A DNA stretch of 64,000 bases from Rhabditoides inermis. Taxonomy: Eukaryota; Nematoda; Chromadorea; Rhabditida; Rhabditidae. The stretch covers positions 1,715,001-1,779,000 of the forward strand of contig CAWZYM010000283.1 in the NCBI GenBank assembly GCA_963966185.1. Direction: 5' to 3'. Shown here one piece after another: positions 50,282 to 62,723 of this stretch (its first letter is position 1; each line of letters begins with the position of its first letter). The notes below the pieces were generated by a model, which saw only the letters and a program-made list of their open reading frames with translations, made no database searches and was not told the origin of the DNA. Position numbers and translations under genes: made by a program.

Positions 50282-50925
50282 ATAATTAGTCAGATAGTTC
50301 CCTAGAACCGCGCACTGGGGGTCCACGTACGTTCTTCAGCGAGGACACCAACAATTTTGCGGCACAGATCATGCCTCACTTATCGCAACAGTCACCGCAA
50401 CGCACTAATCACAGCTCATCTAAATAGCGACGCTACAGTTCCTTGCGACTACGTGTTCCCGTGAGAGCGTTGCGACTTCCTGTGCTTTTGTGTGTGTGTA
50501 CAGACCACGAGACCGCTCGCACCTCCCCCCCCCCACGCATCAGCTGATTTCACACAAAGGCGGCAATTGTTTTGATGTTTTGATGTGCAGCAAAAATAGC
50601 GGATTAACTCAGAAATCGTAGTTGTCTTTCCTGTATGCGAGCGTATAGTCTTGTGGAGCAGCGGGAAAAGTCCTCAGCGAACTTTTGCAAAATAGCAGAT
50701 CGCTCCGTACGAGTCCTTGTTTTCACGTGCTGAATCGGCACCGCACTGATTTCCATATAGTTCTTTCTCGAGGGGGGAAAAGAACGCAGCTCACCGGGGG
50801 CAACGCACTTGCTAAACAAACCGATACAACGGATATCGCTTTCAGTGTTGTGTTGCAGTAATCTACGGATGAGGGGGGGGGGGGTGAAAGCTAGACTGCC
50901 CGGTCGTTTCACTCGGTGCAAAGCC

Positions 50926-51005
<80 letters not shown>

Positions 51006-51738
51006 TCGTATTTCGCACGCGAAACAGCAGAAAAAGACACGCACACTCGCCACACACTAGAGGGGGTAAAATGACTACAGTTCAATTGACGACAGATGAC
51101 GGACCACCCTCGGGGGGATGCGGGCGCCCCCGCGGCACCCGCGGGACCCGCGAAAGTGCTTCGCGGCGAAAGGTGAATGACGCTGCTAACCTGTTTGCGT
51201 CTTTCGCCCTAAAATCGACGTGGGGAAATTCTAAAAATTAGAATGTTACCTTCTCTGAATCGAAAAAGACCCTACGCAAATGGGACGCTGGGACGCTGGG
51301 AGTTCACACACTTTCCCCCAAAGCTACAGTACCCAGCGGCCACTGACGTGTGCACTAATCATTTTCATTGTTAACCTGTCACAACAAATTAGAATAGCCT
51401 GATACCCATTTCTCTTCGCCGTGTTTTGAAAATTTTCTAGTCTTACATGAGTGATAAAGCGATTTGCGATATCCTGACGCGGAAAAGTGACCGTATGTAT
51501 ATCGGCTATATTCCGAGATGCGTATTTACCGGTACTGCTGCTGAGCTGCCGTAGCGCACATGCATGTTTGTGACTGTAAATAGTATTGTTCTGTACTTTG
51601 ACAAACAGACATCTGCCGGGATCCGCCACACAATGCGACAGTTGAAATGGAAAGGGAGGGATAATAGTGATTACCGTTATTTCGTTTTCCTCGATTGTAT
51701 GCACGTGATTTTCACAGTGCAGAGCACTTTCTGTATGA

Positions 51739-51802
<64 letters not shown>

Positions 51803-52105
51803 TCTGTTCCACCTTGAAATTTGTAATTTGTATTCCAATCTCCGTGTCCTCTGCGTTTTCACACAACTTTTGTAGCGTCTAGCGCTTGCGTTTCACGGAC
51901 ATCAACCACACACACTTACTACTTTATGACTCGAGGCAACCGTGGCAACTCATCGAAGAAGCGTGAAAAAGTGAGAGAGAGAAGAAGAAGAAGGGATATT
52001 CGGGAGCAGCGATCAGCCAAGTTGTTTGCGGGGTTTCACATTCACATTCGCGTTGTTTGCGCGCGCGAGTTGTGGGGGTAACTCGAGTCGGCACAGACTG
52101 AACGG
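49734..52105. other. Gene-poor, microsatellite-rich stretch
   Basis: CT tracts at about 50068-50115, 50246-50278, 50931-51002 and 51737-51802, and an 11-G run near 50874-50884. A GC-rich patch is at about 51110-51170. Nothing here reads as a gene, apart from a possible first exon near 50332-50373. Confidence 0.5.
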
Positions 52106-52247
52106 CTAAAGACACGCGGCGAGTGCGAGGCCAGCGGTGGCAGCGAGGTGTAGAACACATCCGGTGAGCAGCACCATCGCCGAATCGGCCCGCGGCGGCC
52201 CCTCCGCGGCACCCTCCCGGCACTTCTGCGGCGCCGACTCCACGAAC
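52106..52247 (-). CDS. Candidate terminal exon with a hydrophobic C-terminus
   Basis: After a GACGTCAG acceptor, one frame reads FVESAPQKCREGAAEGPPRA and then a hydrophobic tail (MVLLTGCVLHLAATAGLALA) ending at a stop. Small residues before a hydrophobic end could mean a GPI signal, or the last membrane segment of the neighbouring channel-like gene. The preceding exon would have to end in phase 2; none was identified. Another frame is open too, so this is tentative. Confidence 0.3.
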
Positions 52248-52692
52248 CTGACGTCATTTATATGGCGAATAGTCACTGTTGTTTTGAAGAATAAAGTTTT
52301 CGACTTATTAGTGTTTTTATCGAACAGGGAGTAAATGTTGTATCATAATGTCAGCACATACGCACACGCACGAAACAGGCTAATTGTTGACTGCGCCCCC
52401 TGACCGCTCTGACGGTCTATGCTCATTACTCTCGATCGCACATGATTTACTGCTCGTTTTATTTGATTAGGAGATAACGTAGCGGCTATTATTGCACACA
52501 CACAAACGGTGCAAGTCCCGCGGGACCATTCGAGTTTTTCGCCCGGCTACAACGATACCGATGGCTATAATGCTATAAACCTATAAATGTGAGAGGGAAT
52601 GATGACGTGATTATTCTTTGCATGGTGATTCAGTGGCCTTGTTTTCTCTGACCTATTTCGTAAACGTGTACAATATTTAATCGATCAATACC

Positions 52693-55600
52693 CTAGTCCG
52701 TTGTGATGTATGATGTCTTTAGCCCGCGTGTCACATCGTTATCAAAACTCAAACTAGATTCGGGTAAACAAGTTAAATCTCTCACGTTCTTCTCATCTGA
52801 TCCTCGCTTACTTCCCGCATTCCGTGGCGTCGATTGGAGACAGCCTCCTTCTATAATCATTAAAGACATTACCCGTCGAGATTTCACCCTTTCTCCTCTA
52901 TATAGTATGTGGAGAATGCACCCCATGGACAATCGCATCAGCCACCGACTGAGCACGTCCTAATCTATATTACCTACCAAAATTATCGCCCAGAGAATCC
53001 GCTATTAGCGCGCGGCTCACGAATAAGTAAGTGCTACACAAATCGCTCGACTTAGAATCTCGAACATTTTTTCTTCGAATAGCAATTAGCATCTAGAGCA
53101 AATGAATATCTCAGCAATGGTGACTCATCGTGGTTCTTTTAGGGAGACGTTCTCGAACGATAGCACCATCGCTTGCAGCTCGAATACGGGAATACGGTGC
53201 TCAAACCGACTTCTTATATCTAGCATGAGCTAACTTTTTTGCGAGACCTATCACACGCACCTTGCAGGGTGATGCTATAGTTGCGACTGCGCAGATTGCA
53301 AGTTGGACCGCCGTGAAAACGTCTGAAGAAATCAAAGGGTGTAATTACATGGGAACCGAGCCATGGGAAAGTTGACCTACGTAATATCGTCACTTGCAGC
53401 GGGCCGCGAGCCAATAGAAGAAGGAGAGACAGAAGAGGGATCGACATGACTCGCGGGGACCGTCTTCCCTGGAATATGATGTTTGAAGTTTGAATACTGT
53501 TGTTGTATGGCTTTCAAATCAAAGATAAGTATGATTCAGACTCGCCACACACTTTCAGTTAACCATGTTTACACCGTTTGCGCGCATCTAGCAAACTTTG
53601 GCTTTCAAATCAAACGCTTATACTTACACATGAGAAATTCGCGAAAACAAGAGAAGAAACACGGAGTTAGGCTCCCCTTTCACTATATTTGAATAAACAC
53701 TGTTTTCATTGAAAACAAATAGTGAACATTGAAAACAAACCGATAATACAGAAACACTGATAACGGAATAAGAACAAGCAATAAGCTCGTATAACACAAA
53801 AGGAAATATGAAGTGTCGTTTAGGTCACAGAAGCCTATGATGACCAAACTGTTATCAGAGATACCCTAGGAGGTCACTAGACGAAAACCGTTTTCAAATC
53901 CACATGACCGGCCATACGTTTCGAGATATTTACGTTTCAAAATTTGGAGCTAAACCGTGTGGATTGCTTTTGCGGCCTGTCACTCTATTCGCGCGAGCTG
54001 TGAAACAGCGGTGGTGGCCTAGTGGATAGAGCGGTCGTCTGTCTAGCGGCAGGTTGTGGGTTCGCACCCTGTCGACGCATTTCATTTTGCCGATTCTCTC
54101 CGGACGTACCTTCTGGTGAATTGGAAAACTCCGTAGAAAACTCCTATCATTTTTTTCAAATCGAGTGGTCATATGCATTGTTGAGGGCTAATAAAAGTGT
54201 TTGCGATCTTTAAACTTCATTTTCAAAAATTTAGAAAAATAATACCGATGAAGGAGTCCACATCATCCCCTCACCATGCGTGACTTCAACCTTTCGAATA
54301 AAAAAGTACAAGTCCGGAGAGAATCGGAAAAATGAAGTGCGTCGACAGGGTGCGAACCTACGACCTGCCGCTTGACAGACGACCGCTCTATCCACTAGGC
54401 CACCGCCGCTGTTTCACATCTTGCGCGAATAGAGTGACAGGCCGCAAAAGCAATCCACACGGTTTAGCTCCAACATTTGAAACGTAAATATCTCGAAACG
54501 TATGGCCGGTCATGTGGATTTGAAAACGGTTTTCGACTAGTGACCTCCTAGGGTATCTCTGATATCAGTTTGGTCACCATCGGCTTCTGTGACCTAAACG
54601 ACACTCCATGTAAGTAGGAAGAGGAAGGAAGTGAGGAAGGGACAGAGGGAAGGGAAGAAGGGAGAAAGGATGGGAGGAAGGGAAAGAAGGGAGTGGAAGG
54701 ATACCTACCCGTCCGTCTCTCCTCATCCGGAATGTGAGTTGCACCAGTGAGTGGGTGGTGGCCGCCCAGGTCAGCGCCGCGCAGACTAACCACAAGGAAG
54801 ACGAGCGAGGATGGGTAGAAAAGAGGGTGACCTGATAACTAAACACTAAACCTTTGTACATTCCGCACCAGTTTGTATTTCGTGTTTTGTGTTTTGTCTG
54901 CGCGTATGGATAAACCATTATTATATTATTAAAAAAAGGATGTAAACTTTCGCTTTACGTTTCAGTCCCATGTTGTAGTCGAATAGGATCAAATATGCCA
55001 ATCCGTCACGTTTCACGTGTTCGTTATATCTTATTACACCTTACACACTGAAACGGCCAGTGAAGAAATGTGTTTGAACCGTATATCACTGGCGTAGTGA
55101 TTGTGCGCGACACCAGCACACAATCTGTGCTCACTCGGGTTCGACTACATCTCCATTACCAGAGAAGCGTTTTGGATATTTAAAGACCTGCACGTTGTGC
55201 TGCACCAAAGTGCACTACACGTGAAATCTCACGGATGGCATATAAGATCCAATCCGACTATATATAGATCAGCAATGCCTCGGGGTATAATTTGAAGAGA
55301 CGTTAGTGTGGTAATCAAAGTGTTTTCGCAGGGGGAAGCATTATGATCGCAAACGATTTTGTAAAATAAAGTGGACTTCTGAGTATGTTTTTCTTCGTCA
55401 ACATTGCGTCAATATGCAAGCTAATCACATATCTTATAGGTGCGAATTAGACATATCTAGCATTGTTTTGTTCAGAGTTGAGAGATAAAGAAATTCCTCT
55501 AAGAAGGTCCTAGATAAGCTTTTTCTCGATATCAGTAGCACTACAGCAAACATCATGAGAATATTTTGAATTTTGAGTCACACATAAACAAAAACTTTGA

Positions 55601-56191
55601 AAAACGAAATGTTTGGTTACATTTTTTTAATCGAAATTCGCGAATACAAAATAAGCTTTATTAAGATTATGGTATCAGCTGTTAACTCTCGGGTGTTAGG
55701 TTTATAACCGAGGTTTATATATGTGTAAGGTAACGCGTAAAAATCCTATAGTTTTTTTTCCTCTATTTTTCATTGTCTAATAGCTCGCTTATTACTTACT
55801 TACGCAACTAATAAGAAATATTACAATGAAATGCGAATAGACTGTCATAACACAGGTAGTTCGTAATCTGTAGCACTTAGCAACAATGCTCTTCATAAAT
55901 CAATTTTCACTCTCGATATTTTAAATTATTTTTTATGAATACATTTAGGAAAATCTTTCCGATTGGCCTTTCACCTACTTCAAATCAAACCAACGTCAAA
56001 TTAAATTTTACGTCAAATCAATACCTATACTACATTTAGCCTTTCTGAAATAGTTCAGACCGGCCACTACTGTAGGTAGCCCAGTGTCAATTGCATACCG
56101 TAAACAAGCAGTGCCCTCACCTCATTCCCTCTGCCCTCTATCCGGTCAGGCGATTCCGCCGGAATTATCTAAAAGTTGTTAATGTCCTTGA

Positions 56192-56241
<50 letters not shown>

Positions 56242-57107
56242 GTCTCTCTCTCCCTCTCTCTCATTATCCATCCTACCGCTTCTATACTGTGCAGATGATC
56301 CGCAGTCGTGAAAGTAAACCCGCATTCTTGACCGTCAAAGGGAAACCTAGAAAAAAAACAAATACATAGAAATGTTGGAAACGGGTTCGAAACAACTGAT
56401 TGTACTCTAGAACTTGAATGTATTTCAACGGTTGCCTGGATGCGTCAATAGAACAACCGCATGAAAGAAGGCGCGTGAGGGATAAAGTCAGGGTCCCGGA
56501 AGAAGAGACCTGAACATTAAAACATCATTGAATTGATTGTTGAAATCTGAAACTTTTATAAATAGAAGCACTCACAGATACGTCTGTTCCACTCGCCAAA
56601 TCCTCCAGCTGCGGCACTTCACTGAAACGCATTCGGATTGTATTCTGTTTCGGTAGACGATTAGTAATATACTTGAAACACGCGCAGACTTATATCGCAC
56701 ATTCCATGTCAATCATTGCAGTGGCCAGTGCAGTCGTACTCGAGCGTTTTGGAGGGATGGTCTTTTGAAGTCATTTACCAAACTATTCCTTGTCATAACG
56801 TAGAATCGCGCACCTTCCAGTTCTATTGACCTGGTGTGTGATAAGTCTGTGCGGGTTTCTTTCATTCTGCAATATGTTTAAAATATATCGACAATGCAGC
56901 TCACCAATTGGCGAGCGCTATTCTGGGTATCCATACTGATCGAGAGGGAATGAGCAGCGTCGTCTCGCCATGTAGCACGGAAGGGTTGAACGACAATCGA
57001 GCATCGCGCCACGACTGGAAAGAACTGTTTAGGGACGGGCAGGCGGGGGGTTTTAGGGTGCGCAGCCACGCTTTTGTGTCCCGGCAAGGGTCAGCAGATA
57101 GATAGAT

Positions 57108-57149
<42 letters not shown>

Positions 57150-57625
57150 GCTTGGATCATTATATGTCCTTGTACCTGACGTTATCGATATCATTATAAC
57201 TCTGACATCTATGCAAAGCTGTTTTTTTCATTATATGCACTATATGACGTTATATGACGTTATTTATCGATATTGTTATTATTATGACACTCAAGACTCA
57301 AGAGCATCACTAAATCTCACGTAAGTTTTTTTAGCAACTAACTAACACTTTGTTATTCACGTTGTCTATTTTCGATAAAACTTGACGCCCACACGTTCCT
57401 CAAATCATCAATGAATGGATTGCTGTCATCAATGTGTAATATTTTGCATTACTTGATTCAAAAAAATAATCAAATCTTCGCCGTGCAAAAAAAAAAAGAG
57501 TTGCACTGATAACAGACATGTCCTCATGTCCATTAAAAATCGCTTAATCACTGTGATAATCTATATTTCCTCCGCCTTCTAGCAACATGGAAGTTTTGGA
57601 GTGTCTCGATATGTCAACTGAGCTC

Positions 57626-57675
<50 letters not shown>

Positions 57676-60600
57676 GCTCCCTGGGTGGTCGTTATAGGAA
57701 GATGCAGCGAAGACAATGATTCTCCACGCTATTCACAAAGATCGCGAATTCCGATTGATAAATATAAATAAAAAGAACTCAAACGATCGGCGCTTCGCGC
57801 CGATCCTAATTATAAAGTATACGAGGCTTGAGTGCATCACAAGCAGCTTTCCAACTTTGTGCATAATTGCATCGAAATAGGTTTAATAGCATATTGCATG
57901 CATTGTAAGACGAGGTTTGCACTTGCAAGGTAATGTTTTTGCACTTTGAAATCCTAGATGCCTACTTCTCACTTTTTCTGAAAAAAACTACTACAGTATG
58001 CATACTTGTTTTAATGTGATGATCATACAACCGATCTCTCATATATACTTGACCAATGAACCAATGTGAGATAAGCCCTATAATTCCGTTTTAGGGACCA
58101 CAACGTGAGATGTAGAGAGTGAGGCGAATTCATGTAACATATTCTCACTGAACACATGATGTGCTCTAATTAGCTAATTAGCATAGAACGATTCGCCCTT
58201 TCGCGCTGATTCCAACGATATTTTATTTATGGGATCATGTACCCTGTAAAGTACTGAAAATCGATAAAGAGTGATATGATGACATCATATTTCTTTGATC
58301 TAGCCGCCATTGCCCAAAATGATTAATAAAAAATGATGTCATAAAAGATGTATTTCATCAAGTAGTGATCGATTACAATCAAACAAAGCGGCTTGCTACT
58401 ATTATAAACGAATACATTCATAATTTAACTATCGATTACGTCATAAGTGTTTTGATCTAGCCGCCCTCTGTCGCACTTTCCCTATGTGAGCGCGCGCTCG
58501 GTTGCGCGCGCTGCGCGGAATTTGAGCGCAATGTGAACGATGAACCCTATGAACAATATACATTTTTGAAATCAGCTTGAAATGAACTACATTAATGAAC
58601 TAATTGCTATACCATATCCAAACATCTGAAAATGTCATTGTGATCCCTAATTCCGTTTGTCAATCCTCGAATAGACGTGTAGATTATAGGCAGATTATAT
58701 TATGCCAATAATGTGTTCTTTGTCTAAAGATACATTACGTACGTACGTACGTTGTCAGTCTGCAGTCGTTCCACAATTTGCATTATAAAACGAGATTGTT
58801 GTTTGAGAAAGTTTACAACTGTTTCGCTCAATTTCAATCAAAAGTGGGTCTCAATTCTATTTGCGTCTGAAAAATCTCAGAGAAATCTGTATGTTGACGG
58901 AAGCATACTTCAGAGAAAGAAATTCGAGATAATGCATGTCGAGAAATAAACAGAATCTGGATTCAGGCTCAAAGTTATCCCAAATGCCAGTCGATATGAA
59001 AACACTACATCACTGTTCACTGTTCACTCACAATCCTAATCACCTAATCATAACAGTTAACAGTTTCGTGTCTGGTGAAATCCGGATTTCCATCCCATAC
59101 CCTTTTCGAACTTCTCTTCTTCTCCAGTCTACACACAGCCTCAGTAAGACTGTCACAAGCTCAGCACGATTACCATTCCTTAACTAAAATAAATTGTTTT
59201 TGAAACAAAGAACGCGGATACCGAATGACTGAACTCACGATTCGCATTGAGAGTTGCCACTTGGCCATTTGAGAGGAAGAGTCCTGAATGTAAATATTAA
59301 TGTATATGTATCTGCACAAAACAAATATTCAAATACAAAATTGGTAGTGATTGCACTAAATGGATTATACAAGGCACGTGTGATGCGTATTTGTATCATA
59401 TAACTAATATGATCCAATTATAAAGCGCAGTTCTGCCTGCTAGCTTTTCTATACAAACTGGGGACTGTTTCTATTTCTTTTTAAGTTGTCAGTTTCATTC
59501 TACTTGAACGAAACTTCGGAAACAGTCTGTTGCCACACTAACACACCAACAGGAATGAGTCAAGATGTGTCACTGTGACGTCACTAGCCGACCATCAGCG
59601 ATCATTTTCCGATCAGTGCCCAAGAACCCAAGTGCCCATGTTTTTTCGTCGTTCAAGCGAAACCTGCGCGCTGATCTTTCAAGACTTCAGCAGCATCTGT
59701 TTCAATGAATCTCCTAACGAACACAACTAAGTGTACGGAAATCATTTGTCTCCGAAACCCGGAAGTCAATGCCCCTGAACGTGAAGTTTTTTTTTGAAAA
59801 AAAATCGAGAAAAAATAATCGTGAATGAAAAACAAAGTCTTTATGACATGATCACGTATCATGTTTTGAGGGACTCACCAAGTTGATTATTTTGCTTTTC
59901 TCCACGTCTATCGAGACGTTCACTGTTTTTGCGTCGAGAAAGTACGGGCACACTCTTCGATCGTAGTTTGTGTCCAACTTGCGCGTGTAAAACGCCGCCA
60001 GATCTAAAATATGTAACTATTTTCGTATCTGAAGATTTTTGTTTGTGCGAAAACACTGATTTTGGATCTGATCAAATTATTTGGCATGAATTTGCATTAC
60101 AAACGATGAAATGTGATTTATGGTTGTCGGGAGTGACAGGGTGGCATCTTTTTTTTCGTCATTACGGCAATCTTTTTATCGGTCATTTTAATTTACTATA
60201 TTACTTCTTCTTGTTAGTATTTAACTAACCTAACGTACTTTTATTCAGCTCACTTATCTCATCAGGTCTTACACGTGTTTTACACTATAATCTGTTTCCA
60301 AAACACACAAAAAAAGAAAGTAGCTCATATGGACAACTTTCCGCCATCGAAAAAAATCACATATAATTCCAGTAGGATTTCTTCCGAAAAACAACTTTTT
60401 GTCAATTGTGTATAAATATAAAAATTGTGTTATGTAGGCTAAAAACTGAGCGAAACTTAATCTCGCTGATCCTCTTTTGTCGGATTTTCGAACCGCGCGT
60501 TTTCGACGTATTTCCAAACAGATGAAAAACAAATCAAACTACATTGTAAATTTTTGTTGAAAGCCACACGAGATCAATTTTGAAGCCAAAAATCTCGGTT

Positions 60601-60785
60601 GCAGCTACAAAAAGTAGCTGCAACCTAGAAAGATCAAGATGAGAATTCGATTAGTATTCTAGTCATAAGAGTGTAATTAGGATGTAATTATAGATCACAT
60701 AAAAATTTAAAGAATACTGAAAAGAACACATTCTTACCTTGTGATCGATTTTTGACAATCATTGGCGCACCAGCAATCAATCGGA
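52693..60785 (-). CDS. Cys-loop ligand-gated ion channel-like gene, incompletely assembled
   Basis: In-frame exons in transcript order: about 60738-60785 (start uncertain), 59879-60003, 59239-59283, 56905-57014, 56576-56621, 56436-56509. These encode a typical extracellular domain: NYDRRVCPYFLDAKTVNVSI, KWQLSMRISWRDARLSFNPS and VWIPRIALANCEVPQL, followed by GTLTLSLTRLLSCGCSIDAS, which fits the first cysteine of the Cys loop. Exon 56436-56509 appears to end in a GC rather than GT donor. Further down, 54705-54831 (SLWLVCAALTWAATTHSLVQ, like membrane segment 3), 53261-53322 and 52693-52959 (VLSRWLMRLSMGCILHIL) join each other in phase. The second half of the Cys loop and membrane segments 1-2 were not found in 54832-56435. 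Either exons were missed or the gene is damaged. The family identity rests on the extracellular part. Confidence 0.55.
54010..54081 (+). tRNA. tRNA-like sequence, GTC anticodon, best preserved copy
   Basis: A box TGGCCTAGTGG and T-loop GGGTTCGCACCC are present. The anticodon arm pairs GTCGT with GCGGC (with G-U pairs) around the loop CTGTCTA, giving anticodon GTC (Asp). D and T stems pair acceptably, but the acceptor stem does not close and no CCA-compatible end is seen. A tRNA-derived element is more likely than an Asp tRNA gene. Confidence 0.5.
54339..54410 (-). tRNA. tRNA-like sequence, GTC anticodon (inverted partner)
   Basis: On the minus strand the anticodon arm is GTCGT / GCGGC around CTGTCAA, a better anticodon loop than its partner, and the T stem GTAGG pairs with CCTGT. 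The acceptor stem is not paired. It is the inverted copy of 54010-54081. Confidence 0.5.
54875..54935 (+). repeat. Possible non-LTR retroelement 3' tail
   Basis: TTTCGTGTTTTGTGTTTTGTC followed by GGATAAACCATTATTATATT resembles 38640-38725. The (ATT)n ending after ATAAA is a retroelement-type 3' end. Only the tail is present. Confidence 0.4.
55000..56435. other. AT-rich stretch with no exon found (channel-like gene interior)
   Basis: If the channel gene is intact, its Cys loop end and first two membrane segments should be encoded here. I found no minus-strand frame with an FPFD-type motif or a membrane segment. A CT tract lies at about 56193-56262. Confidence 0.45.
57112..57672. repeat. GA and CT microsatellites in a channel-gene intron
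   Basis: GA tract at about 57112-57147 and CT tract at about 57627-57672, both in the intron between exons 56905-57014 and 59239-59283. The rest of the intron is AT-rich and includes the MITE at 58092-58649. Confidence 0.85.
58092..58649. mobile_element. MITE family copy 2, 9-bp target duplication
   Basis: Starts TAGGGACCACAA and ends TTGTGATCCCTA; ATTCCGTTT flanks both ends exactly (58083-58091 and 58650-58658). The body matches 24225-24776 nearly base for base, so both insertions are fairly recent. No coding capacity. Confidence 0.9.
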
Positions 60786-60891
60786 TGACTTCGAAAACAT
60801 ATAGGAGTATTGTATACATAGATACTCTGAATGGGTGTTGTGGAAATCATTTTCAGAAAACACTTTTACGATGTACCGGAGAACTAAGTGT

Positions 60892-60968
<77 letters not shown>

Positions 60969-61689
60969 GTCTACATAAACATAACAGCATAGAACGCGGT
61001 GGAAGAAAGAAAACCACACCTTTATTAAAAATGTGCCAACCCAGAACCGAAAGCGTGAATAGACGTCACTTGAAAGAAGCCTCTTCCAGGGAGGACGCAG
61101 CTTCGGGATGGCCCTCCGGAATTTCGGAAACTCCATCCCCCCCCCCCTCCCCCTCTCTTCTTTCGAGGACATAATGTAGTGTCCCCCCGCGACACTCACC
61201 CATTATTTCCGGACGTATTGCCTTTCACTCTTTCACGCACTACTACGGACGAGCGCTTGAAACGCTGTGAATTGTAACCTTGAGAGTAGCTTGTTGCTAT
61301 AATTACTCGTTGACTCTATTTCACGTAAGCTCTGAATCTGAATCAAATCACCCGGGACTAGAAAATGAAATAAGCGGAGCCATCTGATTAATAAAAAGCT
61401 CTCTAATACACTTTATCTTTTAATATCCACCCACAATCACGGCCTGATATGCCAACAACACAGTAAAATTTCCTCGGTATTATAGGAATTAGAACGGCTT
61501 AGAAACGCGGGTTTCACCAAACGTCGGAATCGGGTGAAAGTGGAGCGTGGGTGCAGAGATTTACATAAAGGAAGGATTAAGAAAATGTCGGATGAAAAAT
61601 AATGGCTCATCCACCAACCAAAAATCGTGGATATTGCAAGATGAGGGTGGATTTAGGCAGTGGTTGCCAAGTGGAATGTAATATTCCAA

Positions 61690-61725
<36 letters not shown>

Positions 61726-62723
61726 TGCGCCCAATCTCGGACCATCTCATTCGTCTTTCAGCAGAGCAACACGCAACCACTTTAAAACGAGAGACTGATA
61801 AGTGCGATTGGACCTTTTTTCCCCCACTTCCTCAAAACACTTTTCGCTGTTTTCAAGAAAGCATCGTCTTTGTTTTCAACTGCTCAAAGGAAATATGGTG
61901 TACTCTTTCTGGTTTTCGAAGTGAAAATTGACCACAAATCATGAACTTTTGAAAATTGTTTTTTTTATAATGTTAGTGACGACAACTATTGAAATCTAAG
62001 TTACCGATCTTCGAGATGAAATTGATCAATGATGTTTTTGTTGTGCATTTTGTTTGACTGAGTTGAATATTTCGCAAATAATCAGCTTTAAGTATCTGAA
62101 AGATGATGTTTCGTAAAACCGTTATGGAACTAAATCTAATGTACTAACAAGCATAATAACGTGGATTATCGAAAACATGTCATTGCTCATTTAAGCCTCC
62201 GAATATTCTATATAATTGTACTGAATAACACCTCGTCAATTAATAATAAATAAATGTCTATATAAGAACTATATAAGAACTAGCACTAATTTTCATCAAT
62301 TGCAAATCCAGGTATATAATCATAAATCATATATAATAACAGAGAAAAAAAATAATCGGTAAGTACTTTACATCTAGTAACGTTTATTTTTAATTTATAT
62401 ATTTATCACTATAAACTCTCACCGCCAAAAAGTGTGAAAACAATCAACTATAAGGCGAGACCCGGTGGAAAAGAATAGGGAAGAAGGGTAAACAATAGAA
62501 CAATACACTCGCCTAGTAACAAGTAACAACTTCGCTCGAAACTTAAGTTCTCTCCCCAAAAACTACTACACATTGAGCGAATCAGGGAAGAGAGTAAAAG
62601 TGGTCAAAACAAAAAAATCTATCAGTCAGTAGGAAAGGAGATGAACGGGCAACAACGAATGGTGAAAAGGATGAAATCATGAGCACAGGATACCTAAGAA
62701 GCGTACCACAAAGACCCGGTGGT
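60786..62723. other. Intergenic DNA between the channel-like gene and the DNAJC21-like gene
   Basis: Contains the GA tract at about 60889-60962 (about 30 units), a CT tract at about 61692-61725 and AT-rich DNA. No further exon is recognisable; the signal-peptide exon expected for the channel-like gene was not found. Confidence 0.5.

Larger units (their letters stand above)
53812..54605. mobile_element. Fold-back element with two inverted tRNA-like sequences
   Basis: Ends AGTGTCGTTTAGGTCACAG and complement; inverted arms of more than 250 bp (about 53812-54085 and 54335-54605) meet around a short centre. No clear target duplication. The terminal AGTGTCGTT is shared with the element at 27210-27987 (GAGTGTCGTT), suggesting related ends. 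It lies between exons of the channel-like gene. Confidence 0.75.

Noticed and set aside
52703..52963. 86-codon plus-strand frame
   Set aside because: It lies opposite the minus-strand frame 52693-52959, which has an acceptor in phase with the preceding exon; only one is likely to be coding.
16890..54410. Functional tRNA genes at the A/B-box sequences
   Set aside because: Acceptor stems do not close and most anticodon arms are broken; all lie in inverted-repeat elements.
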